Assembly: GCF_019297855.1 (NCBI RefSeq)
Contig: NZ_CP079194.1
Span: 1,041,501-1,105,500, forward strand
Direction: 5' to 3'
DNA from: Gymnodinialimonas ceratoperidinii
Lineage (GTDB): Bacteria > Pseudomonadota > Alphaproteobacteria > Rhodobacterales > Rhodobacteraceae
Length of the DNA: 64,000 nucleotides
A model generated the notes under the pieces. That model worked only from the letters and a program-made list of their open reading frames with translations, made no database searches and was not told where the DNA came from. Below, in pieces: positions 52,693 through 62,674 of this stretch (position 1 is its first letter; every line of letters begins with the position of its first letter). The position numbers and the translations under genes were made by a program.

Positions 52693-53739
52693 ATGGCCTA
52701 TTCCCTCACCGATCTCCCCACGCTCCGATCGGACGATTTCGACACCATCATCGACGTCCGCACCCCGGCCGAATTCGCCGAGGATCACGTGCCGGGCGCG
52801 ATCAACATGCCGGTCCTGTCGAACGCGGAACGGGCCGAAGTGGGCACGATCTATACCCAGGAAAGCCCCTTCAAGGCCCGCAAGATCGGCGCCACCCGCG
52901 TGGCCCGCAACGCCGCCAACGCCATCGAAACCCACCTGCTCGACAACGAGGGCGGCTGGCGCCCCCTCGTCTACTGCTGGCGCGGCGGACAGCGCTCCGG
53001 CAGCTTCGCCTCGATCCTGCAACAGATCGGCTGGCGCGCGGAGGTGCTGGAAGGCGGCTACCAAAGCTGGCGCCGCCATGTCGTGGCCGCCCTCTACGAC
53101 GGCACGCTGCCCTTCAAGGTCATCCGCCTCGACGGCTACACCGGCACCGCCAAGACCGAGCTCCTCAACCGCGTCGCGCGCCTCGGCCCCCAGGTCCTCG
53201 ATCTCGAAGGCCTCGCCCGCCACCGCGGCTCGATCCTCGGCGACATCGACGGCGACCAACCGGCGCAAAAGGGCTTCGAGACCGTCATCCTGACAACCCT
53301 CAGCGATCTCGACCCGGCCCGACCGCTCCTCGTGGAAGCCGAATCCGCCCGCATCGGCACCCTGCGCCTACCCCCCGCGCTCTGGGTCGCGATGAAGGAC
53401 AGCCCCCGCATCGTCGTCGAAGCCGCACCCGAGCATCGCGCGCGCTTTCTCGCAGATGCCTACCGAGACCTCGTCGGCGATCCCCCCGCCCTGATCACCC
53501 GCCTCAATCATCTCCGCGCCCACGCGGGACACGCGACGGTCGATAAATGGCTCGCCCTCCTGAAGAACGACCAGCCCCAAGCCCTCGCCCGCGCGCTGAT
53601 CGAGGATCACTACGACCCCGCCTATGCCCGCCTCACACGCTCGAAATCCGGCCCGCCGCTCGCCACGATAGAGGGCGGAGACCTCGGCGACGCGGCACTC
53701 GACGCCGCCGCCGCAAAAATCGCGCGCCACCTTTTCTGA
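52693..53739 (+). CDS. mnmH: tRNA 2-selenouridine/geranyl-2-thiouridine synthase
   Basis: 348 residues. An N-terminal rhodanese domain (DFDTIIDVRTPAEFAEDHVPGAINMPV and LVYCWRGGQRSGSFASIL with the catalytic Cys) is joined to a P-loop-like domain (LDGYTGTAKTELLNRVA). MnmH/SelU replaces sulphur with selenium at position 34 of certain tRNAs, using selenophosphate. SelD is not in this window. ATG 52693 begins the conserved part; the earlier frame has no signal. Length fits the family. Confidence 0.92.
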   Translation: MAYSLTDLPTLRSDDFDTIIDVRTPAEFAEDHVPGAINMPVLSNAERAEVGTIYTQESPFKARKIGATRVARNAANAIETHLLDNEGGWRPLVYCWRGGQRSGSFASILQQIGWRAEVLEGGYQSWRRHVVAALYDGTLPFKVIRLDGYTGTAKTELLNRVARLGPQVLDLEGLARHRGSILGDIDGDQPAQKGFETVILTTLSDLDPARPLLVEAESARIGTLRLPPALWVAMKDSPRIVVEAAPEHRARFLADAYRDLVGDPPALITRLNHLRAHAGHATVDKWLALLKNDQPQALARALIEDHYDPAYARLTRSKSGPPLATIEGGDLGDAALDAAAAKIARHLF

Positions 53740-53765
53740 CGCCCTCCTTCATCTTTTCGCAAAAA

Positions 53766-53795
53766 CGGCGGGGGTGCGGGGGCTGGCCCCCGCCG
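53766..53795 (+). terminator. GC-rich hairpin after mnmH
   Basis: CGGCGGGGG (53766-53774) and CCCCCGCCG (53787-53795) form a 9-bp stem with a 12-base loop, 27 bases after the mnmH stop. No T-run follows, so termination would be inefficient or rho-assisted. Confidence 0.45.
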
Positions 53796-53913
53796 GCGCA
53801 ACAGCAGCCCAATGCACCCCGGCCCGCATAGCGTCGCGCCCCGCAAACACCCCCCTTCACCTTCCGCGTCCCATCGGCTACCTCACCTCTCAAGCAAACA
53901 AAGGGTGAGACCC

Positions 53914-56802
53914 ATGGAAAAGACCTTCAACGCAGCCGAGGCCGAGGCCCGCATCTACGCCAAGTGGGACGACGCCGGCGCCTTCAAGGCCGGTGCCAAT
54001 GCCAAGCCCGGCGCCGAGCCCTTTTCCATCATGATCCCGCCGCCCAACGTCACCGGCGTGCTGCACGTGGGTCATGCCTTCAACAACACCCTGCAGGACG
54101 TGCTCACCCGCTGGCACCGGATGCGCGGCTTCGACACGCTCTGGCAGCCGGGCACCGACCACGCGGGCATCGCGACGCAGATGGTGGTGGAGCGCGAGTT
54201 GGCCAAGGAGGGCATCGCCCGCAAGGACCTCACCCGCGAGGAATTCCTCGCCCATGTCTGGGACTGGAAGAAGAAGTCCGGCGGCACGATCCGCGAGCAG
54301 CTCAAGCGCCTCGGCGCGTCGTGCGACTGGTCGCGCGAGGCCTTCACCATGTCCGGCGCCCCCGGCGCGCCCGAGGGTGAGGAGGGCAACTTCCACGACG
54401 CGGTGATCAAGGTCTTCGTGGAGATGTACAACAAGGGCTACATCTACCGCGGCAAGCGGCTGGTGAACTGGGACCCGCATTTCGAGACGGCGATTTCGGA
54501 TCTCGAGGTTGAGAACATCGACCAGCCCGGCCACATGTGGCACTTCAAGTACCCGCTCGCAGGCGGCGCGACCTACGAATACGTGGAGAAGGACGAGGAC
54601 GGCAACGTCACCTTCCGCGAGACCCGCGACTACATCTCCATCGCCACCACGCGGCCCGAAACCATGCTCGGCGACGGCGCCGTGGCGGTCCACCCCGATG
54701 ACGCGCGCTACGCGCCGATCGTGGGCCAACTCTGCGAAATCCCGGTGGGTCCCAAGGAACATCGCCGCCTGATCCCGATCATCACCGACGAATATCCCGA
54801 CCCCACCTTCGGCTCGGGCGCGGTCAAGATCACCGGCGCCCATGACTTCAACGACTACGGGGTCGCCAAGCGCAACGACATTCCCTGCTATCGCCTGATG
54901 GACACCCGCGCGCACCTGCGCGACGACGGTGCCCCCTACGCGGAGGCCGCCGCGATCGCTCAATCGGTGGCAAACGGCGAGACGACCCTCGGCGAGATGG
55001 AGGCCGATGCGCTCAACCTCGTGCCCGACGAGTTGCGCGGCCTCGACCGCTTCGAGGCGCGCAAGCGCGTGGTGCAGCAGATCACCGACGAGGGCCTCGC
55101 CGTCATGGTGCCAGCCCCGCCCGACGACAGCGACGGCAACGTCTGCTTCGACGGCGGCATGATGCCTTTCGTGGAGTCCAAGCCGATCACGCAGCCCTTC
55201 GGCGACCGCTCCAAAGTGGTGATCGAGCCGATGCTGACCGACCAGTGGTTCGTCGATACCGCCAAGATCGTCGAACCGGCGCTGGAGGCCGTCCGCTCGG
55301 GTCGCACCAAGATCATGCCGGAGCAGCACCGCAAGGTCTATTTCCACTGGCTGGAGAACATCGAGCCCTGGACGATCTCGCGCCAGCTCTGGTGGGGGCA
55401 CCAAATCCCGGTGTGGTACGACGAGGACGGCAACCAATATTGCGCGGCCTCCGAGGAGGAGGCGGTGGCCAAGGCCGGTGGCAAGGCGCTGACCCGCGAC
55501 CCCGACGTGCTCGACACGTGGTTCTCCTCCGGCCTCTGGCCCATTGGCACCCTCGGCTGGCCCGAGCAGACGCCGGAGTTGGACCGCTATTTCCCGACCT
55601 CGACGCTGGTTTCGGGCTTCGACATCATCTTCTTCTGGGTCGCCCGGATGATGATGATGCAGCTGGCCGTCGTCGACGAGGTGCCGTTCCGCGATGTCTA
55701 CGTCCACGCCCTCGTCCGTGACGAGAAGGGCCGGAAAATGTCGAAATCCATCGGCAACGTGCTCGACCCGCTGGAGCTGATCGACGAATACGGCGCCGAT
55801 GCGCTGCGCTTCACCCTGACGGCCATGGCCGCCATGGGCCGCGACCTGAAGCTCTCCACCGACCGCATCCAGGGCTACCGCAACTTCGGCACCAAGCTAT
55901 GGAATGCAGCCCGCTTCGCCGAGATGAACGAGTGCAAGCCGGTGGCGGATTTCGACCCGACTTCGCCGACCCAGACGGTCAACAAGTGGATCGTCACCGA
56001 AACCGCGCGCGCGCGCATGGCCCATGACGAGGCGCTGGCCGGCTACCGCTTCAACGACGCCGCGGGCGGGCTCTACCAGTTCGTCTGGGGCAAGGTCTGC
56101 GACTGGTATCTGGAGTTTGCCAAGCCGCTCTTCGCCTCGGGCGACGAGGCGGTGATCGCCGAGACCCGCGCCACCATGGCATGGGTCATCGACCAGTGCC
56201 TGATCCTGCTGCATCCCACGATGCCCTTCATCACCGAAGAGCTCTGGGGCGAGATCACCATCCGCGACACCATGCTGGTCCATGCCGAGTGGCCGACCTA
56301 TGGCGAGGCGCTCATCGACGCGGACTCCGAGCGCGAGATGTCCTGGGTGATCTCCCTGATCGAGGCGATCCGCTCGGCGCGTCAGCAGATGCACGTGCCC
56401 GCGGGCCTGAAGGTGCAACTCCTGCAGTCCGACCTCGACGAGGCCGGCCAGCGCGCCTTCGACAACAACCAAGCCATGATCACCCGCCTCGCGCGGCTCT
56501 CCGAGGTGACGCCCACCGAGGCCTTCCCCAAGGGGACCGTCACCATCGCCGTGGACGGTGGCACCTTCGGCCTGCCGATCGCCGACCTGATCGACGTGGG
56601 CGAGGAGAAGGCGCGGCTGGAGAAGACCCTCGGCAAGCTGGCCAAGGAATTGGGGGGGCTGCGGGGCCGTCTGAACAATCCGAAATTCGCCGCCAGCGCG
56701 CCGCCGGAGGTGGTGGAAGAGACCCGCGCCAACCTCGCCGCCCGCGAGGAGGAAGAGGCCCGCATCAAGCAGGCGCTGGAGCGTCTGAACGAGGTCGCGT
56801 GA
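53914..56802 (+). CDS. valS: Valyl-tRNA synthetase
   Basis: Charges tRNA-Val. 962 residues: [20 protein letters not shown] (HIGH-type motif), [55 protein letters not shown] (editing domain), [20 protein letters not shown] and [14 protein letters not shown] (KMSKS). The C-terminal coiled-coil arm is present ([19 protein letters not shown]). ATG 53914 has GGGTGAGACCC upstream. The downstream DUF1992 gene overlaps its stop. Confidence 0.97.
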   Translation: MEKTFNAAEAEARIYAKWDDAGAFKAGANAKPGAEPFSIMIPPPNVTGVLHVGHAFNNTLQDVLTRWHRMRGFDTLWQPGTDHAGIATQMVVERELAKEGIARKDLTREEFLAHVWDWKKKSGGTIREQLKRLGASCDWSREAFTMSGAPGAPEGEEGNFHDAVIKVFVEMYNKGYIYRGKRLVNWDPHFETAISDLEVENIDQPGHMWHFKYPLAGGATYEYVEKDEDGNVTFRETRDYISIATTRPETMLGDGAVAVHPDDARYAPIVGQLCEIPVGPKEHRRLIPIITDEYPDPTFGSGAVKITGAHDFNDYGVAKRNDIPCYRLMDTRAHLRDDGAPYAEAAAIAQSVANGETTLGEMEADALNLVPDELRGLDRFEARKRVVQQITDEGLAVMVPAPPDDSDGNVCFDGGMMPFVESKPITQPFGDRSKVVIEPMLTDQWFVDTAKIVEPALEAVRSGRTKIMPEQHRKVYFHWLENIEPWTISRQLWWGHQIPVWYDEDGNQYCAASEEEAVAKAGGKALTRDPDVLDTWFSSGLWPIGTLGWPEQTPELDRYFPTSTLVSGFDIIFFWVARMMMMQLAVVDEVPFRDVYVHALVRDEKGRKMSKSIGNVLDPLELIDEYGADALRFTLTAMAAMGRDLKLSTDRIQGYRNFGTKLWNAARFAEMNECKPVADFDPTSPTQTVNKWIVTETARARMAHDEALAGYRFNDAAGGLYQFVWGKVCDWYLEFAKPLFASGDEAVIAETRATMAWVIDQCLILLHPTMPFITEELWGEITIRDTMLVHAEWPTYGEALIDADSEREMSWVISLIEAIRSARQQMHVPAGLKVQLLQSDLDEAGQRAFDNNQAMITRLARLSEVTPTEAFPKGTVTIAVDGGTFGLPIADLIDVGEEKARLEKTLGKLAKELGGLRGRLNNPKFAASAPPEVVEETRANLAAREEEEARIKQALERLNEVA

Positions 56803-57125
56803 GCGACTGGATAGAGGATCTGGCCGAGCGGCACATCCGCAAGGCCGAGGCCGAGGGCAAGCTCCGCGGTCTCGCAGGGGAGGGCAAACCCCTCCCCCGT
56901 CCCGAGGAGGCGGCCTTCGTCGATGCCTCGGAGGCTGCGGGCTTCCGGCTGATGGCCGAACATGGTGCCTTGCCCGAAGAACTGGTGCTGCGCCGACAGC
57001 GTGACGCGGCAAGAGACGCCTGCGCCCACGCCTCGGAGGCCGAGAAAACACCCGCCATGGCGCGGCTCGCCGAGGCGGAGATGAAGCTCGCCATGGCGAT
57101 GGAGAACCGCCGCCGCCGGACGTAG
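56799..57125 (+). CDS. DUF1992 / DnaJ-homologue subfamily C member 28-like protein
   Basis: 108 residues: [20 protein letters not shown] and [14 protein letters not shown] are the hallmark of DUF1992, also called the DnaJ family domain. [17 protein letters not shown] follows. The family's role is not established. The start is a GTG overlapping the valS stop (GTGA), so it is translationally coupled. Confidence 0.85.
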   Translation: MSDWIEDLAERHIRKAEAEGKLRGLAGEGKPLPRPEEAAFVDASEAAGFRLMAEHGALPEELVLRRQRDAARDACAHASEAEKTPAMARLAEAEMKLAMAMENRRRRT

Positions 57126-57203
57126 GGTAAACCACCATTGAGCCGCGGGGCCGATCTGGGGACCATGGGGACATTGAGCCCCTTCAAGATTGGACCCCAA
57201 GCC

Positions 57204-57644
57204 ATGCGTATTTTCAAAGCATTTGCCCTCGCCATGACCGCCGCCCTAACCCTCGCCGCCGGAGCCTCGGCCGGGGGGACTGCTCAGGGCGCCCATCCCA
57301 ACGTTCAGACATTCTACGCGCCCGGCTCGGGCCATGGCGCTGTCGCCGTGAATTATCACACGCAAGGGCAGCCGCCGCAGGGCGGGCATGGGAACGACGG
57401 GCACGGCCCCGACTTCTACCGCGTCCATGGCGTCGCCTATCACGACCACCTGAACGTCCGCCACGGCCCCGGCGTGCGCAATCACGTGGTGGATCGTCTG
57501 CCCTACAATGCCCGTGGCATTCAGCTTGGTACTTGCGCGCAAATCTCGACCACCCGAGGTCCTGCCACCTGGTGCATCGTAAGCTGGAACGGCTATCAGC
57601 GCGGTTGGGTGAACGCCCGCTACCTTGCCGAAGACAACTACTGA
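57204..57644 (+). CDS. Secreted protein with bacterial SH3 domain
   Basis: 146 residues. A signal peptide (FALAMTAALTLAAGASAGG) is followed by a His/Gly-rich linker and an SH3b domain (HDHLNVRHGPGVRNHVVDRLP and WCIVSWNGYQRGWVNARYL). SH3b domains bind peptidoglycan or proteins in the periplasm. ATG 57204 lacks a strong ribosome binding site. Two Cys in the domain (GTCAQ, TWCIV) may form a disulphide. Confidence 0.82.
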   Translation: MRIFKAFALAMTAALTLAAGASAGGTAQGAHPNVQTFYAPGSGHGAVAVNYHTQGQPPQGGHGNDGHGPDFYRVHGVAYHDHLNVRHGPGVRNHVVDRLPYNARGIQLGTCAQISTTRGPATWCIVSWNGYQRGWVNARYLAEDNY

Positions 57645-57658
57645 CCCCGCTCTTGCGC

Positions 57659-57826
57659 CTAGGGCACCAGCCTGTCGATGGCGCGCATCATGCCGAGGCT
57701 CTTGTCATAGACCAGCGTCAGCACGCGTCGGCTGCCCCCGGCGCGTGTCGCGATGGTGGGGGCGAGGCGCGCAGCGGTTGCTGCAGCGACGGAGAGGGCG
57801 AGGAATTGGCGGCGTGTCTGGGTCAT
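57659..57826 (-). CDS. Small Tat-signal protein (55 aa)
   Basis: The N-terminus TQTRRQFLALSVAAATAARL carries a twin-arginine motif (RRQFLAL) and a hydrophobic stretch. The rest is a short tail ending in YDKSLGMMRAIDRLVP. This suggests export by the Tat system or a membrane anchor. The ribosome binding site is weak (GGCAGG), and the gene is convergent with the SH3 gene and divergent from the aminotransferase. Function unknown. Confidence 0.45.
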   Translation of the reverse strand: MTQTRRQFLALSVAAATAARLAPTIATRAGGSRRVLTLVYDKSLGMMRAIDRLVP

Positions 57827-57889
57827 GCCTGCCACTATCACGCGAGCGCCCTCTTGCGGGACGGGGAAAAATCCGCGAACGCTGACGCC

Positions 57890-58993
57890 ATGACACAGCC
57901 TCGCTACACCGCCCGCGTTCAATCCCTTCCCGCGACCGTGCCCTTCGTCGGCCCCGAGACGCAGGAGCGTGCTATGGGCGCCCCGTTCCGCGCCCGCATC
58001 GGTGCGAATGAGAGCGTCTTTGGCCCGTCGCCTCTGGCGTTGGAGGCGATCTCGCGCGCCGGGGCGGACGCGTGGATGTATGGCGACCCGGAGGTCCACG
58101 ACCTGCGCCAAGCGCTGGCCCGGCACCACGACGTTGCGCCTGAGAACATCATCGTGGGCGAGGGGATCGACGGCCTTCTGGGCTACCTCGTGCGCCTGCT
58201 GGTGGCCGAGGGCGACGCCGTCGTCACCTCCGACGGCGCTTACCCGACCTTCAACTACCACGTGGCGGGCTTCGGCGGCGTGCTGCACAAGGTGCCCTAC
58301 CGCGACGACCGCGAGGATCTGGACGCCTTGCTCGCCAAGGCGCGCGAGGTCGACGCCAAGCTGATCTACGTGGCCAACCCCGACAATCCCATGGGCTCGT
58401 GGCATTCCGCCGAAGGAATGCAGGCCATGATCGACGCGCTGCCCGAAGGGTGTGCCCTCGCGCTGGACGAGGCCTATGCCGACACCGCGCCGCCCCAGGC
58501 GATACCGCCGCTCGACACGAGCCACCCTCGGGTGATCCGTTTCCGCACCTTTTCCAAGGCCTACGGGCTGGCGGGGATGCGCGTGGGCTACGGGCTGGCG
58601 CAGCAGGATTTCATCAGCGCCTTCGCCAAGATCCGCAACCATTTCGGCATGGGGCGAGTGGCGCAGGCCGCGGCGCTGGCTGCGTTGGGGGATCAGGCCT
58701 ACCTTGAGCGTACGATCGACAAGATTGCCGCCGCGCGCGAGACCATCGCCGAGATCGCCCGCGCCAATGGCCTCACCCCGCTGCCCTCGGCGACGAATTT
58801 CGTAACGGTGGATTGCGGCCGTGACGGTGATTACGCGCGGGCCGTGGTGGCGGCGCTCGCGGCGGAAGGGGTCTTCGTGCGGATGCCCTTCGTCGCGCCG
58901 CAGGACCGCTGCATCCGCGTCTCCTGCGCGCCCGGCGAGGCGCTGGCCCTGTTCTCGGAGGCGCTGCCGCGGGCCCTGAAGGCCGCGGGCTAG
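57890..58993 (+). CDS. Class I/II PLP aminotransferase (histidinol-phosphate aminotransferase-like)
   Basis: 367 residues: IGANESVFGPSPLALEAI, ENIIVGEGIDGLLGYLVRLL, YVANPDNPMGSWHS, LALDEAYADTAP and RTFSKAYGLAGMRVGYGL with the PLP Lys in FSKAYG. The pattern matches HisC-like enzymes, but it stands away from his genes and could be a general aminotransferase or a decarboxylase-like relative. The ATG follows the Tat-gene promoter region. Confidence 0.85.
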   Translation: MTQPRYTARVQSLPATVPFVGPETQERAMGAPFRARIGANESVFGPSPLALEAISRAGADAWMYGDPEVHDLRQALARHHDVAPENIIVGEGIDGLLGYLVRLLVAEGDAVVTSDGAYPTFNYHVAGFGGVLHKVPYRDDREDLDALLAKAREVDAKLIYVANPDNPMGSWHSAEGMQAMIDALPEGCALALDEAYADTAPPQAIPPLDTSHPRVIRFRTFSKAYGLAGMRVGYGLAQQDFISAFAKIRNHFGMGRVAQAAALAALGDQAYLERTIDKIAAARETIAEIARANGLTPLPSATNFVTVDCGRDGDYARAVVAALAAEGVFVRMPFVAPQDRCIRVSCAPGEALALFSEALPRALKAAG

Positions 58994-58997
58994 AGCG

Positions 58998-60188
58998 TCA
59001 GGTCGCCTCGGCGATCACCTTCATCGCGGCTTCCAGACCGGTCGGGCCGTGGGGGATCTGCAGCGCTGTCATGCCAGCCTGAAGGCCCGCCAGAACGCCC
59101 AGAACCATCTGCCCGTTTACATGCCCCATATGGCCGATCCGCAGGAAATCATCGGCGGATTCAACGCCCTCCAGCGGAATGCCCAAGGTCACGCCGTAGG
59201 ATTGCTCCATCCAGTTGCGCAGCTTCAGGCCGTTGCCAGGGCCGAAGTTCGCCAGTGTCACGGCGTGGGAGCGTTTGTCGCGCTCGGCGATATTGGGGCG
59301 CACCGGACCGGCCTGACCCCAGACCTCAAGCGCGGCCCAGACAGCCTCGGCGAGCACCTTGTGACGGTTCCAGACCGCCTCGATCCCTTCCTCGTGCACG
59401 ATCATGTCGAGCGCCACGCGCAAACCATAGAGGTGATGCGTGGGAGCGGTGCCAAAGAAATATTCGTAGAAATAATCGGGATCGATGCGCATCTGCCAAT
59501 CCCAGTACGGCGTCACCAGATCGGCCTTGTCGCGCGCCGCATTGGCGCGGTCGTTGAAATAGACGAAGGACATGCCCGGCGGCGTCATCAAGCCTTTCTG
59601 GCAGCCCGTGACCATGACATCGACGCCCCAGTCGTCCATCCGGAACTCGTCACAGCCGAGGCTCGCGATGTTGTCGCAGAGCAGCAGCGCGGGGTGATCT
59701 GCCGCGTCAAGCGCCTCGCGGACGCCGAGCACGTTGTTCTTGACCGAGGTGGAGGTATCGACCTGCACCATCAAGACGCCCTTGATCTGCTTGTCGGTGT
59801 CGGCGGCCAAAGCCTCTTCCAGACGGTTCAGATCGACGTCGGAGGTATAGCCGAAATCGAGCACCTGCGTCTCGATGCCGAGCCGCGCCGCCATGTCGCC
59901 CCATCCGGTGCCGAAGCGCCCGGTGCTCAGCACCAGAACCTTGTCCCCGCGCGAGAAGCAGTTGACCAACGCGGCTTCCCAGACACCATGGCCGTTGGAG
60001 ATGTACATCGCGACGTGATGCTTGGTTTTGGCGACCGCTTTGAGGTCCGGAACGATGGTGTGCACCATGTCCGGCATCTCGCCCCGGTAGATGTTCGGCG
60101 CAGCACGGTGCATGGCTTGCAACACGCGGTCCGGCATGACCGATGGGCCGGGAATGGCAAGGTAATGGCGGCCGTTTGCAAGGGTCAT
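58998..60188 (-). CDS. Class V PLP aminotransferase, serine-glyoxylate/aspartate-glyoxylate type
   Basis: 396 residues: IPGPSVMPDRVLQAMHRAAPNIY, ISNGHGVWEAALVNCFSRGD, VQVDTSTSVKNNVLGVREAL, CDNIASLGCDEFRMDDWGVD and VTGCQKGLMTPPGM with the PLP Lys. Family members move an amino group to glyoxylate (serine- or aspartate-glyoxylate aminotransferase). The bhc genes that normally accompany the aspartate type are not here. ATG 60188 has GGAGCCTTCC upstream. Confidence 0.87.
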   Translation of the reverse strand: MTLANGRHYLAIPGPSVMPDRVLQAMHRAAPNIYRGEMPDMVHTIVPDLKAVAKTKHHVAMYISNGHGVWEAALVNCFSRGDKVLVLSTGRFGTGWGDMAARLGIETQVLDFGYTSDVDLNRLEEALAADTDKQIKGVLMVQVDTSTSVKNNVLGVREALDAADHPALLLCDNIASLGCDEFRMDDWGVDVMVTGCQKGLMTPPGMSFVYFNDRANAARDKADLVTPYWDWQMRIDPDYFYEYFFGTAPTHHLYGLRVALDMIVHEEGIEAVWNRHKVLAEAVWAALEVWGQAGPVRPNIAERDKRSHAVTLANFGPGNGLKLRNWMEQSYGVTLGIPLEGVESADDFLRIGHMGHVNGQMVLGVLAGLQAGMTALQIPHGPTGLEAAMKVIAEAT

Positions 60189-60303
60189 GGAAGGCTCCGG
60201 ATGTTGTGGTGCGACAGGGGTATATTGCGCCCTGAGGGGGGTCAATGTTGCGCTGCGGGCCGGTGATGATTAGCTGTGATGCAAAATATCAACGGAGGCG
60301 AAT

Positions 60304-61065
60304 ATGATCGGTGAACGCGCAGAAGATCGCACGGTCCTGCGGCTGTCGGGGGCGGATGCCCATGGCTTCCTGCAGGGCCTCGTGACCCGCGACGCGGGAC
60401 GGGCGCTGACGTATTCCGCGCTGCTGACGCCACAGGGCAAATACCTCGCCGACTTTTTCCTGCTGGACCGGGGAGACGACATCCTCCTCGACGTGAAGAC
60501 CGATATCGCCGCCGCCGTGGCGCAGCGCCTGTCGATGTATCGGCTCCGCGCCGACGTCGCCATCGAAGAGGCCGACATCTCCGTGGTGCGCGGATTGGGG
60601 GAGGCCCCAGAGGGCGCCCATCCCGACCCGCGGGACCCAAGGCTCGGCTGGCGCGGCTACGGGATGGAGGGCGGCACGCCCGAGATCGATTGGGACGCCC
60701 TGCGCGTCGCGGCCTGCGTGCCTGAGACCGGCATCGAACTGGTGCCGAACGAGACCTATATCCTCGAGGCCGGCTTCGACCGGTTGTCCGGCGTCGACCA
60801 CCGCAAGGGCTGCTACGTGGGCCAGGAGGTCACGGCTCGCATGAAGCACAAGACCGAGCTCAAGAAGGGCTTCGTGACGGTCGATGTTGCAGGGGAAGCG
60901 CCCGTCGGGACGGAAATCCTCGTCGGCGAAAAACCCGCCGGCACGCTCTTCACGCAATCAGGCGGCAAGGGCATTGCCTACCTCCGCTTTGACCGCGCGA
61001 AAGGACCGATGAGGGCGGGTGAGGCCGAGGTCACATGGTCTTCGCGCCCTGGGGATAATGGTTAG
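60304..61065 (+). CDS. ygfZ: Folate-binding YgfZ/GcvT-like protein
   Basis: 253 residues: TVLRLSGADAHGFLQGLVTRD at the N-terminus and the signature DHRKGCYVGQEVTARMKHK, where KGCYxGQE is diagnostic. YgfZ binds tetrahydrofolate and helps repair or assemble [4Fe-4S] clusters in the cytoplasm. GGAGGCGAAT precedes the ATG. Convergent with ogt. Confidence 0.93.
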   Translation: MIGERAEDRTVLRLSGADAHGFLQGLVTRDAGRALTYSALLTPQGKYLADFFLLDRGDDILLDVKTDIAAAVAQRLSMYRLRADVAIEEADISVVRGLGEAPEGAHPDPRDPRLGWRGYGMEGGTPEIDWDALRVAACVPETGIELVPNETYILEAGFDRLSGVDHRKGCYVGQEVTARMKHKTELKKGFVTVDVAGEAPVGTEILVGEKPAGTLFTQSGGKGIAYLRFDRAKGPMRAGEAEVTWSSRPGDNG

Positions 61066-61094
61066 TGAATATCGGGTAAGTGGCAGCTTCCGGC

Positions 61095-61550
61095 TCAGAT
61101 CAGCAATCCGGCAGCGCCTTCATGTCGTAAAAGCCAAACCTTAGTATCCACACCCCCTCGGCCGGAATAGCCGCCGAGGCCGCTGGCCGACAGCACGCGG
61201 TGGCAGGGGATCAGGATCGGGATGACGTTCCCGCCGCAGGCTTGTCCGACTGCTTGCGCGGGCAGGCCGACGTCCTTGGCGATCTCTCCGTAGCGTCGGG
61301 TTTCGCCCATGGGGATGGCCAGCATCGCGTCCAGGACCTTGGCCGCTGAGCCCGCGCGTCCGTGCCGGATGGGTACCGTGAACCGGCTGAGGTTGCCGTC
61401 GAAGTAGGCGCGCAATTCGGCGGCCGTCGCGCGGAGCAGGGGCGTGTCGTCGGGAGCATCCACATGGCCCCATCCGGCGCCGGTGATGGCGTCTTCTGCC
61501 TCTTCCACCCAGATCGGGCCGACAGGCGTTTCGATCGAAATGCGTCCCAT
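61095..61550 (-). CDS. ogt: Methylated-DNA-[protein]-cysteine S-methyltransferase
   Basis: 151 residues. Transfers the methyl group of O6-methylguanine to its own Cys in IPCHRVLSASGLGGYSG; the PCHRV motif is intact. AIPMGETRRYGEIAKDVGLP is the DNA-binding helix region. It has no Ada-type N-terminal domain, so it acts as a stand-alone repair protein. Start ATG 61550 chosen to fit the family's N-terminus (ISIETPVGPIWV). Confidence 0.92.
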   Translation of the reverse strand: MGRISIETPVGPIWVEEAEDAITGAGWGHVDAPDDTPLLRATAAELRAYFDGNLSRFTVPIRHGRAGSAAKVLDAMLAIPMGETRRYGEIAKDVGLPAQAVGQACGGNVIPILIPCHRVLSASGLGGYSGRGGVDTKVWLLRHEGAAGLLI

Positions 61551-61581
61551 CCCACGACCCTGCGCGGGGTCGCCTTCGCGT

Positions 61582-61818
61582 TCAACCCGGATCCTGCGCA
61601 AGCCGGATCGGGCCGCGCGCTGTCAGAGGGTCGACGGGGTCTCCGCCCTGAGTCGCCACCAAGGGCAGGGTGGCCGCCACCCGGCGCACCTCGGGCATCA
61701 GCGGGCGCCAATCCTCGGCCAGCGCCCGCGCTACTTCCGAGGGGCAGAACGTCTTGTCCGCCCCCCGGTCCGCCGCCATGCGCATCAGCGCAGCGGCAAT
61801 ATCGGCGTCACTCGCCAA
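61582..61818 (-). CDS. DUF3253 protein
   Basis: 78 residues: ALMRMAADRGADKTFCPSEVARALAEDWRPLMPEVRRVA and VATQGGDPVDPLTARGPIRL match the DUF3253 winged-helix-like family of unknown function. The best start is a TTG at 61818, inside the end of yghU, with AGGACAAGA in front; no ATG with a ribosome binding site fits. Translation is probably coupled to yghU. Confidence 0.75.
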   Translation of the reverse strand: MASDADIAAALMRMAADRGADKTFCPSEVARALAEDWRPLMPEVRRVAATLPLVATQGGDPVDPLTARGPIRLAQDPG

Positions 61819-62674
61819 TCTTGTCCTGCGTTCTCGTGGCGAAGTCGTCGGCGCTGTGGCGTTCCCAAAGCTGCTCCGAGGGATCGCCGGAGGTCTTGTT
61901 GACCATGCGACCGCGCTTGGCGCCGGGGCGCTCGGCAATGCGCTCGGCCCAGGCCAGCAGATGCTTGTACTCGTGCACGCTCAGGAACTCGCCCGCGTCG
62001 TAGCTCTCGCCCATGACGGTGCGCCCGTACCACGGCCAGATCGCCATGTCGGCGATGGTGTATTCGCCGCCGACCATCCACTCGTTCTTCTCCAGATGCT
62101 TGTCGAGCACGTCGAGCTGCCGCTTGGTTTCCATCGCGTAGCGGTTGATCGGATATTCCATCGGGTAGGGGGCATAGGCGTAGAAATGGCCGAAGCCGCC
62201 GCCGAGAAAGGGCGCGCTGCCCATCTGCCACATCAGCCACGAGAGCAGCTCGGCGCGCTGCGATTTCGGGCCCTGGAAGGCGTCGAACTTCTCGGCGAGG
62301 TGCATCATGATCGCGACGCTCTCGAAGACGCGCACGGGCGTGTCGCCGGAGCGGTCCCACATGGCAGGGATCTTCGAATTCGGGTTGGCCTCCACGAAGC
62401 CGCTGCCGAACTGGTCGCCGTCGCCGATGCGGATCAGCCAGGCGTCGTATTCGGCCTCGGAATAACCCGCCTCCAGCAGCTCTTCGAACAGGACGGTGAC
62501 CTTCACGCCGTTGGGGGTGCCGAGGGAGTAGAGCTGGAAGGGATGCTCGCCCACCGGCAGCTCCTTCTCGTGGGTCGCGCCCGAGATCGGGCGGTTCAGC
62601 GATGCCCATTTCCCGCCGCTCTCGGCGTCCCAGGTCCAGACCTTGGGGGGAGTGTATTCTTCCTGACGTGCCAT
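61808..62674 (-). CDS. yghU: Glutathione-dependent disulfide-bond oxidoreductase (YghU/Nu-class GST)
   Basis: 288 residues. PVGEHPFQLYSLGTPNGVKVTVLFEELLE is the thioredoxin-like N-domain, with FGSGFVEANPNSKIPAMWD and VFESVAIMMHLAEKF as glutathione-contact segments. HFYAYAPYPMEYPINRY and GGEYTIADMAIWPWYG are typical of YghU. It reduces disulphides using two glutathiones. ATG 62674 has AGGAGCCACTCA upstream. Confidence 0.93.
   Translation of the reverse strand: MARQEEYTPPKVWTWDAESGGKWASLNRPISGATHEKELPVGEHPFQLYSLGTPNGVKVTVLFEELLEAGYSEAEYDAWLIRIGDGDQFGSGFVEANPNSKIPAMWDRSGDTPVRVFESVAIMMHLAEKFDAFQGPKSQRAELLSWLMWQMGSAPFLGGGFGHFYAYAPYPMEYPINRYAMETKRQLDVLDKHLEKNEWMVGGEYTIADMAIWPWYGRTVMGESYDAGEFLSVHEYKHLLAWAERIAERPGAKRGRMVNKTSGDPSEQLWERHSADDFATRTQDKIGE

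Noticed and set aside
53890..55707. 605-codon minus-strand frame opposite valS
   Set aside because: Shadow frame caused by high GC3; valS on the plus strand is unambiguous.
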